From contig ML133454.1 in the NCBI GenBank assembly GCA_003864495.1, positions 963,149 to 1,027,148 of the forward strand: a stretch of 64,000 nucleotides of DNA. The letters run 5' to 3'. Below, piece after piece: positions 23,750-33,500 of this stretch (within the stretch, counting starts at the first letter, position 1; the number at the start of each line of letters is the position of its first letter). The translations under genes and the position numbers were made by a program. The DNA is from Nemopilema nomurai. Taxonomy: Eukaryota > Cnidaria > Scyphozoa > Rhizostomeae > Rhizostomatidae. The notes under the pieces were generated by a model that was not told the origin of the DNA, did no database searches, and saw only the letters and a list, made by a program, of their open reading frames with translations.

Positions 23750-23930
23750 TTTGTAACTTGGGTAAAATATTATTAAAAACAAGGAGTTTTCTTTTGAAAA
23801 TTCTTAGTGATGTTGACTGTCTAATATTAACTGTAAGCTCATTCCATATTTGTAGTCTCCAGGTGCTAAAAGATAACTGTCTGCTGCTTTGAGTTCTCTC
23901 TTCTGAGGAGATTTTAATTTGCATAGTGAA
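23750..23930 (-). pseudogene. LINE reverse transcriptase C-terminal remnant
   Basis: Within the minus-strand frame 23625-24101, residues about 69-110 read RTQSSRQLSFSTWRLQIWNE, followed by NIRQSTSLRIFKRKL. This is the conserved end of CR1/L2-like LINE reverse transcriptases (the NLR...FSYSG..lWN.LP..iR...SL..FK..L pattern). The catalytic core is missing here, so it is a 5'-truncated, inactive fragment that abuts the hAT-type element. Confidence 0.6.
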
Positions 23931-24596
23931 GCTATTATTTGTATTTGACAACCACACACATTTCTGGATGGTGAAGATGCAGAGTATTGTATTCAATATA
24001 GGTGCCTTATAAGCTCCCCCTTGCCCATTAATTTTTCGATTTTCTCCAACCCTCAATCTCATTAAGACCATTATCGCCATTAATTCTTCAATTTTCTTCA
24101 CACAATCTCTCCTGCTCTTACTAGGAAACCCCTCTTTTTTAATTCCTGACTGAGCACAACCTTATTGCGACCCTCGTGCTCCTTAGGATCCCTCCCCCTT
24201 TCTCAAATTTCCAACCTCCCTGCTTATTCTGACCCTAATTATTATATAATTAAGATAAAAAGCAACCAATGAGCATTTCCAATTTGCCAAACTTTTGTTC
24301 ACTTTAAGTATCACAAGTTTACACTTCATACCATAGTGAAAAGGCTTTTTTATTTAAATATATTTTACAAAGGGGAAGGGTACAGATGAAAATTTTATAA
24401 TGATGCACATATATTCTCTTGCAAATCAAATTAGTAATCACTTCTCTGTCTAATAGGAATGGAAACCAGAGTTCACAATTTCATACATACATTAAACATT
24501 GGGTAATACCTGCGTGCATAGAAAGTGTTTGTTTTTGGACATTATCTGCTTTAGTTTTTGGACGTTATGTTTTCTTGGATTATTACATAAAATGAT

Positions 24597-24602
24597 TTTA
24601 TT
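24597..24602 (-). terminator. AATAAA poly(A) signal, sulfotransferase 2
   Basis: TTTATT on the plus strand, about 100 bp past the stop codon of the minus-strand sulfotransferase at 24700. 23931-24596 otherwise holds no recognisable gene. Confidence 0.5.
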
Positions 24603-24699
24603 GTTGAGGGTAAATTCAGTTTCAAGCACTAGAAGAAAACACCTGATTTCCTATCAAAAATCATAAAATTCTAAGTATGGGTAAAGATAATGAGTCTTC

Positions 24700-25677
24700 T
24701 CATTCATATCGAAACTCCAGTCCTATGGGCTTTAGGTTTTTCTCAATTGCCTCATCCATTCGTTTGCTCATCTCTTCGGTGAAATAATTTTTCCAATCTC
24801 CAACTTCCCCTTTGCGTAAAAAGCTTCCGGTTTTGCTGAGAATATTCCCATCTTGAAAGGCCTCCATATTCACTGACTTGTTTTCCTTCATCTTTTTAAA
24901 GCTCAAATGGTCAACAAGGGCCAGTACTTGATCATCAGTGACCTCCTTTTCTAGAAATGCAGCCACCTTTCTTACACATCCAGCCAGATCTGCCTTCATA
25001 TCTTCGAAAAATAAAACACAAACGTTCGGATGATCTCTTTTTTCCCATGCCTGCACAATGTAATCAAAGTACGGGGTGTAAATCAGTAGGTTATCCATAA
25101 AAAGATCAAAGTAGGTCGCGAAATCTCCTTCATAGTCATGAGTTTTGATCAACTTCTCGTGATTGTAAAATGACACGACAGTGTCTTTTGGGTTTCTTAA
25201 ACAAACGACAGCTTTGCTTTTCTCAAGTAGATCATCAGGAAGAAAGAAGTATTGAAGGTGTGATTTCAGAACTCTTGGTGAATCCATCCCCTCGGCTTTT
25301 TCTAGCATTGACAGATCATCAGTATTGGTATGTGCCAGGTAGTCAGACAGAATTGGAGCATCCAGAAAAGGAGTTCTCTCTCCAATACCAGCTGCCTTGG
25401 CCCTTTCCAGATCACAGTCATGTTGTAGGCACCACACGAGTTCCAGTGTCCATGTTGTGCCATTCTTTGGAAACGTTAACACATACACATCGTCTGGACG
25501 TGCATTCCAAGTTTTTAAGCGATCTTTGAATTTTTCAAAAGCCTCTGGAAATACACAGTTCCCTGGCATTGTCCTAACATACTTCTTACCGTGCTTCAGA
25601 AATGGTGTTGGGTAAACCTTCTCCAATCGCTTGGTCTCACTATTAGAAAACTTAACGATTTGAATACTTGTTGCCAT
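24700..25677 (-). CDS. Cytosolic sulfotransferase (SULT1-like), copy 2
   Basis: An intronless frame of 325 residues if translation starts at the methionine at 25677 (MATSIQ...). The frame is open upstream to 25758, but the shorter start gives nearly the same length and N-terminus as copy 1. It keeps TFPKNGTTW, RNPKDTVVSFYNHEK and RKGEVGDWKNYF; the catalytic histidine lies in LKSHLQYFF rather than KTHLPF. The N-terminal and central parts, including the substrate-facing region after the PAPS loop, differ at many positions from copy 1, while the region from about YFDLFMDNLL onward is almost identical. That contrast suggests gene conversion and different acceptor preference. Acceptor unknown; PAPS-dependent and cytosolic by family. 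Confidence 0.95.
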   Translation of the reverse strand: MATSIQIVKFSNSETKRLEKVYPTPFLKHGKKYVRTMPGNCVFPEAFEKFKDRLKTWNARPDDVYVLTFPKNGTTWTLELVWCLQHDCDLERAKAAGIGERTPFLDAPILSDYLAHTNTDDLSMLEKAEGMDSPRVLKSHLQYFFLPDDLLEKSKAVVCLRNPKDTVVSFYNHEKLIKTHDYEGDFATYFDLFMDNLLIYTPYFDYIVQAWEKRDHPNVCVLFFEDMKADLAGCVRKVAAFLEKEVTDDQVLALVDHLSFKKMKENKSVNMEAFQDGNILSKTGSFLRKGEVGDWKNYFTEEMSKRMDEAIEKNLKPIGLEFRYE

Positions 25678-25787
25678 TTTGTAGGTACTACTCGTCAACA
25701 TATAGCTGGCGGACGTTGTTGTCACGTGCATATAGAATGACATACGGTAACAGGACACGCAATGTTACTCGTGGTATCTCTCGTGAC

Positions 25788-27317
25788 CAGGGGCGTAACT
25801 ATTTTGCCCGACATTTTCGCCACTGCCCGACTAAAATGTTATGAGATCTGTTTTGGGAGAAGCCTTCGCGGTCTTCCTTCTATATTTTTAAACCGTTATG
25901 AAAGTTGTTGTATTTGTAATTTTCTGATATTTTTATGCATCTTTGCTTCGTTTTTCTATTGTCCTATAAACCATAAGTCAATGCCTTGCTGTTCAAATGT
26001 CAATCAGTGTTTATTATAAGATCAGCTCACGAGTAGACAAGCTGCAGTTCAATCGTGTTAACTTCCTTTTGTAAAATATTGTAATGGCAACGAGGATAAG
26101 CGACTATAAACAGCGGATGATTTTATCTAAGTTCATTTGAAAATAAGCCATTGGGGTTCGTCGTCCAGACACTGGTAAAATCGTGGCATCCAGGATGGCT
26201 GATGGATGATAAAAAATGTATTACTGTGTCGCAAAAAACCGACACTAGTTTTCAAGAATGGTTAGGCTGGTGGGGTCACTCCAAATATTGATTTACTCAA
26301 AATATTGACGAAGAAAGACCCAAGATATTACAGTATTTGAACAACAAAATGACATGAAATAGAAGAAAACCTACAAATTTGCTGAAAACAGAACCTATTA
26401 GGCATGGTATTTGTTAAAGATTTTTGAAAGGTGGGGCACTTTTCTACACTACCAGAAATGACATAGGAAACGATCGGATTGGCGCTTCAGATTGTGATAT
26501 ATACTGAACTATTTTAGGGTTGAGACTTTTGCCTCCAAGATATGTCCTCGAATAAGCCCCGAGGACTTATTTCGCAGAAAATATTTTAGGGTGGGGGCTT
26601 CTTCGAGGGTGGGGGCTTACTCAAGAGTGGGGACTTGTTTGTTGACAGCAAGAAACACTACCAGCACTGATGGCTATTATGCTAGAAATGGGCTCAAAAC
26701 ACGAGAAACGACGGGATATATTAATTTCAAGGCAATTTCCCAGCCTGATTATGGTTGAAAAATGCAAGGAAGCACTTAGATATTTTGGTAAATTGAGCAA
26801 TGATTCGAGTTACAAGGTGGATAAATGAGAAATATAGTGATTTAAAGATTGCTATCAGCATCGATTGAGCCCCAAAATTTGTTACCAGACTTTTGAAACA
26901 CCGGTTACTTTTATCTCTAAGGGCCACAAAATGGCCGACATTTGGGGCAAATGTAGCATTTTTCTCTTCAGTGGTGGGGGAACTCGTAGGGCCCAGTGGG
27001 GCAATTTTCCCACCACTCAGTATGTTAAAAATGGGTGGAAAATGCCCTTCTATTAGGAGAATAAATAACCTATCGCCTTTTGTTGGGAAAAACAAACCTT
27101 TTGTTGGGAAAACTTCACCTTTCGTCAGGCAAAGCAACACCTGTTTGACAAAGGGGGAAAATCAACAAATAATTTCTCGATTACTGTTTTATTTTGCCCG
27201 ATTGTTGCGGATTTGCGAACAACTTTTCTGGCGCTTGCTCGACAAAATGCGGGTTTAAAATTATTGATGGGTGTCACACCCCACACCCCCCCCCCTCCCC
27301 CAATATTTACGCCCCTG
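25788..27317. mobile_element. hAT-type element with perfect 8-bp TSD
   Basis: The termini CAGGGGCGTAACTATT and, on the minus strand, CAGGGGCGTAAATATT match at 15 of 16 bases. Identical 8-bp flanks CTCGTGAC occupy 25780-25787 and 27318-27325. The 1530-bp interior has no recognisable transposase; short frames near 26727-27258 are not conserved proteins. A long C tract sits just inside the right end. The left end is about 110 bp upstream of the start codon of sulfotransferase copy 2, so it probably abuts or replaces promoter sequence. Confidence 0.8.
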
Positions 27318-27325
27318 CTCGTGAC

Positions 27326-30118
27326 ATAATATCTATTCTGTGCTCTCGTGGCACTCATTATGCAACCAACTATGTAACCCCTTGATCGCGAATTTTGTAT
27401 ACATCGGAAATCTTTGCAATCGATGCCAGCTTTGTACGATTGCACTTTTCTTCCCCCTCGATGTAGAGCGCCTCTTACATTTTGTGGCGGGCCTTTGTTT
27501 TCGTATCATATTTCTCGCAAAGAGACTCTTGGTTTGGCTGACATCGTGAAAGAACAGAACATCGCGAAGAAAACTCGAGCCGATGAACTTGCTCAACTTA
27601 CGTCTACCATTCGCAAATTTATATGTCACCCAAGATTATCGGCTCATTTTCGAAAGACCGAAAAATATCAGCAAAAGTAGCACTAAAACTTCTGAATAGT
27701 TTGGTCACATGACTTGCAATGGGTAGGAAAATCTCGGTCAGTGACCAATACATGATTCAGGTATGGGAATCTCATAATAGCTCGAAAACAGTTCAGTGTT
27801 TATAGATTTGACTTCTAGAAATAACAGAATTGTATCTACTGTTGTTGCAGGATTCAAAGTGTCACTTCTTATAAATATTTAACCAAAAATGTAACTTTCA
27901 GTAAGCATTTCACGGAGAAATATCGGACTGACCCACAACGTATGTATGTGTGCAAAGTGCCCCATCATGGATATCGGTTTACCCCTACTGTTGTTGAATT
28001 GATGCGAAACCCTATGCCAGTCATTTAGATGGCATGACCAAACGTGAAAGTTTCCTTAGAAAATAAATTTCACCGCCTATTTTCAGTATGTTTAGCTACC
28101 TCTGTTCCTTATCTTAATATTTGTGAAACTCGATCGGAGTAGTTCCATTTCTACGAGGTGGAAAGGGGGAACTTGGCTCCAGAGTTTTTTCGGTCCCTTT
28201 ACTTCGCCCCCTCCAGAATGCTAAGAAAGTTTTTTGTTATTGGTTAATGCTTCCACCCATCGGCAAAACATAAAGTGTACTACTATCCCAGGATTTTCTG
28301 TGATGCCCTCTTTAGTTTTCTCAGGCTAGAATCACTCCTAAATGGGAGTCAGCAAAGAGACATACGTAAGCGGCCCGGTCATATCGAATTATGCAAAATC
28401 CTGCTTGGGCGAGGCAAGGCATTCCAAGTACAAAATAGCTTTGCCCGGGATAGATCGCCTCGCAATATATTCTTCTTTTACAAATCTCGGAAAATTGTTC
28501 CCAGCAATCCACTTTCCCTTTCGGGGGTACACCACTTACCTGAAATTGATGTATTAAAAATAAAAGTAAAAATTCCGGCCACCCAGACTGGCAAGCTGAC
28601 CACTACTTTTCCTAACAAAATCTGGCCTGTGGCAGATACGTTGTACGTGGTTCTATATTCATGGCTACTTCTTTTCTAAACGGTGTATAGGATGGCTTTA
28701 ATCTAGAAATCTTTTCTATCTATACTGAAAATAACTCTCCTTTCTTGGAATATCAATGGCTCCAACTTTTCCCCGCCATTCTCGTTTCCGTTTGAGGTTA
28801 AGATAACACAAGGTTCCAAAACGAGACAAGGAGACCGTGTCCGAAAAATTGATTTTTCTCGACTACTTTTTAGGGAAATGAAGTAGGTTTGTAGGATTTT
28901 GGTCGTTTTGCGAATTTCTACAAATTTGAATCTCGTCCTTCATTTGTGCATTCAATACACAATTTTGTCAGCTTGTTTGTAATTCTTATAATCAGAGTAA
29001 ATTCCACATTTACTTTCATAAAATTCAAGGTTATTGTTGGAAATTTTGATATTATGTCATTGTTCGACACATACAAGCCATTGTTATTTCAAGAAAATTT
29101 TGACGAAGATGCGTCTATGAAAAAGCTACGAGTGACATCTTCTTACACAACTGAAGGGACACTTCTTCTCCAAAATCATAATTTGCCCGTATATCCTTTA
29201 CAGCATGTTACCTAAACTTCTAGCAACAGATTCAGGAAGCAATATTAAAGCAACTTAATAAAGTCCAGCAAGCCCAAAAGTGACCAAAACAATCCAAAGC
29301 AAAGTCTAAATGATTTATAGATAGATTTTTCTGTTTTTATGACTCCAAAAAGGATGATGGTATCATGCATATTTGCGAAACTACAGGGTCTAGAGGAATG
29401 ATCTGGTCTCATAACTTATGGAAATTTACTTTAGCTATTCAAACTAAATGGATATTTCACGCAAAAATTTGTATGATATTTACCCAAAAATCTTTTTCAG
29501 GTAAATTGAAAGATTTGTCCAAGTTTGCACCCAAAATTCAGAGAGGAATAATGACCTTTTGAATCAGTTAGACCCATCATAGACCATCTCAAGAAATATT
29601 TTTGATTTGTATACGACACAGGTAGGAATATAATGGTCTGTGAAAGCATGATCCTCTTCAAAGGATACTTATCATGGGTATTACTTTTTCATCTTTGTCA
29701 ATGCCAAAACTGGCTTTAGATTGAACTTTGAAATTTACATTGAAGCAAACATTGTGAAGCACTTCAGAGTCCAAAAAAGTTATGATCTGCTTCCCACAAC
29801 AATTTTTATATTTCAAACCTTCCTCACCACCAACTCAAAACAATATTTTTTTTGCAATTACTCATTGCCTATCATAAATTTACTAATAGGATATTAACCT
29901 TCTTTCACCTCCAGGTTGTGGAACCATCAAGGCTTCTAGACTCTGCCCCTGTAAAACTTCAATTAGATTTCCTTTTGTGCTCAAGTTGCCATTTGTTTAG
30001 TAGTACTTAGCCATTTTCATAGGCTTGCAGCACTGATAACGTTGATTAACAGAGGCTTCTACATGCTATTCATTAGATTATTTGAATCTTCAGCTGACTA
30101 CTTTTTCATAATATTAAA
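27326..30118. other. Intergenic, upstream of GPAA1
   Basis: Frames at 27333-27680 and 28275-28679 are open on one or both strands but match no family I recognise. The stretch 28290-28330 (tttctgtgatgcc, agttttctcaggctagaatc) is a third, small piece of the hAT-type repeat seen at 5305 and 22912. A 5' UTR exon of GPAA1 must lie somewhere here or just right of it, but was not located. Confidence 0.4.
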
Positions 30119-30362
30119 CAAGTGCGAGGATAGCTCAGTGGTTGGAGACCCTGACTACGGTGACTCAAGAGGCCGTGGTTTGGGTCCCTGGCATTTCCTA
30201 ACTTTCACACAGAGTGAGGAGAGTCACCAGCTCCCTGTAATTCCAGGTAGAAGGAGCCACAAGGTGTGGTCACATTAAGGGGAGGGACCAGGACACTGCT
30301 GAATATGCATAAAGATTCTCAGTGTCCTAAAACTACCTTCAGAAGCTAGGTAGAAACAAATA
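30119..30362 (+). mobile_element. tRNA-derived SINE, plus copy
   Basis: The head looks like a tRNA: a box A-like tagctcagtggttgg and a box B-like gtggtttgggtccctgg at the expected spacing. A conserved body follows (cacacagagtgaggagagtc, accagctccctgtaattcca, ccaggacactgctg), ending gctaggtagaaacaaa. A second copy lies at 51685-51917 on the other strand. It is not a functional tRNA: box B is degenerate and no acceptor stem is visible. Confidence 0.8.
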
Positions 30363-30534
30363 AAAACAACATTCTTTTTCAATTTTTGCTCAGACACTTT
30401 GTACTTTGTAAAGTATGAAGTAAAGTATACAGTCTTAGGTATGTTGGACAATTTATTGTTGTTGATTTTATAAATCGTATTGAGACTGTTTTATTTTTTT
30501 TCAGATCAAGGAAAATAAAGAAAATACCTGGGAA

Positions 30535-33500
30535 ATGGGGCTCTTGTCCAATCCAGTTATGAGACAGAAGCTAAATTATTTCTTAGATAAATGGGGAAGA
30601 CTTCTTAGGTATGTTCACGTGCATTTTTTGAGGCTCAAGAGTTTTCATTATCTTTTTTCATGTATATTTAAGTTTGTTTTATCGCACTTGTAATATGCCT
30701 AAATTGTATGTATAGGTATAAGCTAAATGTTTTATATTATGTAATGTTATATGAGTTTTAATGTCAGTATTTTCTAACAGAGAAACCAGCATGTTAAAAA
30801 AATGACAGTGCAAATCTGTTACAGTAGTTAATTTTTACCTTTTGATTGAATATTAAGAGGACTACAGTGAATATGCAACCTACTCTTGTTTCAAAGTCAT
30901 ATTTCAGCTTCAAGTCATAATGTATTGTCTAATTAGAACACAAGTTACCATTTTCTGTTTGCATCCTACATGATGCTGTTTTGTTACAGTTGTTTTTTTA
31001 ATTCATCATGTTCAGCATTTTAGGTTATTTTGGTGGCCTGGTATGGCTGATGCTCCTTGCAAGTGAAGATTTTAATTCAAAAAGATACATTTCTGAAAAT
31101 GCCCTTTTGCCAGCATTAGTTGAAGCAAAATATTCACAACCATATTTTGCCCATGAACATTTTGAGGAACTGAGAGAAATATGCAAGAACAGTTTGTAAG
31201 TTCATTTCATGTTTGGGGTGTATGTTAATTTTCTAGAAATTGGCTGTTGATTCTAGAAAGCTGAGCTCATACTTGAGAGGACTGTAAATATATGAATATC
31301 TGAGAAAGTGGTAATTGGTGGTAATTGCTTCCACATTACATTAATGTGGTTTCTGGCAATCCATTCAAAAAATTTGCCTTTTAACATTTTTGTTTTTAGA
31401 GCATCAGAAAGAGATTTTATTGAACAGAAAATGGTATCAGCAGGGCTAGAAGTTTTTCATCAAAATGTCAGTTGTTTTGATGGGGGAAAATCAGGAAAGA
31501 ATATCTATGGAATACTACGGTAAGTATCAACACTTGATGACATGTGTTTTTCCATTTATGTTTGATTTAATTTTTTGTACTTTTAATTGAAATCTGTTTC
31601 CATAATCATGCTAAGCTTTTTTTCATGTTTCTACTTCTATGCCATTTTTTTAATGTAAGGGATTCATTTTGAAAGATTTTGAAAAAAAATTCTGAATGCT
31701 GAATCTTTCTTGGCACAGAAGCATTGCATCATTCTAGCCATTATAAATGTAGGTAAGTGTAGCTTAGGCTTGATATTACAAACGCCAGAAGTGTTGTTTG
31801 CTTCACCTTGCCAAATTTAGTTGGTTGGCTGATTTCTGTTTCAGAGATGCAACACTTACTACCCAATTACAAAGGTAGCAAGGAACACTGTTTGCAATCT
31901 GTTAGAAAATGCAGTTGAGATAGAGCTGTGCATCTTTGTAGTTAACTTGCAATTCGAAGTATCGCACTTAACATCCATTATATCTTGATGATGATCGTAT
32001 TAAGTTTCAATTAAGTACCTCTCTCTCTTCACTATCAGCCAGCTCAAAAGTTTGGAAAGTGCTCACTAACGAAAGATACCCATCAAGCTGAAGACAAACC
32101 TTAACAAGGGCCTAGTTTAACTGAACCGAGGGCAATGAAGAAAGTCATATCATGTCTCAACAAAAAGTTGGGAAATTAACGAGTAATAAATGCAGCGTAT
32201 GCTCAACTCTATCGTGAACATAAAAGTTCAGCGGCATTTTTTCACTTATTGGAATACCAAACAGTTAATAACAGCAAGTAACAGGCATGGTCGATTAATG
32301 CCTTTGCAGGGAATCTAACATTTAATTCTTCTTCTAATGAAAGTTCGACAAGATCAAGTGGTGTCGAGTCGCTTGTACTGAATGTGCCAAAGAGACGTGA
32401 CTGTCAATCAAACGGTGCATTGGCCTTGATGTTTTCCTTGATTGACCACTTCAAAGTCCAGAACTACTGGGCAAAGGATGTCGTCTTTCTGGTTAGTGAA
32501 GGGGACTCTTGTGGGGTACCAGCGTGGCTTGCCTCTTATCATGGGGAAAAGCAGGGGCGAGGTAGGTACTGTACAGGTATTGATTTGTCATGAGAAAGCT
32601 ATTTCTTCTAATTAAAGCTCATTCTGTACTATTACATATGCATTTAGACACTGCTATTACATGGCAATCTGGATTTAAGCTTTGACGTTCTTTATGGTAT
32701 GAATAGGTTTTAAACCCACTCAGATCTTTGTATTAAAGTTTCTCGATAAATCAGGGCTCGAATTAGCGACTCGTTATTCGCCACTTGAGAACCAAGTTCG
32801 TGATTTAGCGAGTATCTCAGAACTTTGAAAACTGCGAATGCTGCCTTGGTGCAACCATGCATTCTACGCCAAAAGTGGATCTGCCACAGGAAATTTTGAC
32901 GAACCAACTTTTTGTCTTTAATTCGAGCCCTGTAAATAAAAGTATTCGTGTATACGACAAAAGTATACGATAAGAATCCTTTTTCATATGGGTTCAGTGA
33001 AAAGTTGATCCTGTATTAATTGAAAAACCTGTCCTCAAAACAAAACTTTACAATGTAACAATGTAACCCTTATGATTGAAAGCAGTGCAATGTTATCGCA
33101 AATTTGCTTGCATGTTTAGGGATTCAGGCATCTGAATTGTACGGTTATGCTGGAAAGATTCAAGCAGCGATTGTCATTGATTTCTCAACTGACGTCATCA
33201 GCGGGTTTGATGTTCTATACGAAGGAGTGAATGGTCTTGAGCCAAATCTTGACCTGTTAAACATGGCGTTTGTAGTGTCAAGATCAGAAGAAATACCCAT
33301 TAAATTACATAACCAGGTAACATTTTTGCTCGTCTCGCATCGTAACGTTTCTGATTTTTCTGTCCTTGTTGTTTTCTGGGTATCGATGCTATTATACTGA
33401 TTGCCACGGTCCTAAGTAAAACTCGACCTATAGTCTCTACGCCCGCCTTTGACGATCTATCTGGTCATATCAACTGGTGATTCATCTCTTTGCTTTTTAT

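Noticed and set aside
25678..25758. Upstream extension of sulfotransferase copy 2 by 27 codons
   Set aside because: The methionine at 25677 gives the same length and N-terminal pattern as copy 1; the extension has no similarity to the family.
27333..27680. Overlapping ~70-98-codon frames on both strands upstream of GPAA1
   Set aside because: No recognisable domain, and overlapping open frames on both strands suggest base composition rather than coding.
30125..30195. tRNA-like sequence with box A and box B similarity
   Set aside because: Degenerate box B, no acceptor stem, and a repeat body with a second genomic copy show it is the head of a SINE, not a tRNA gene.
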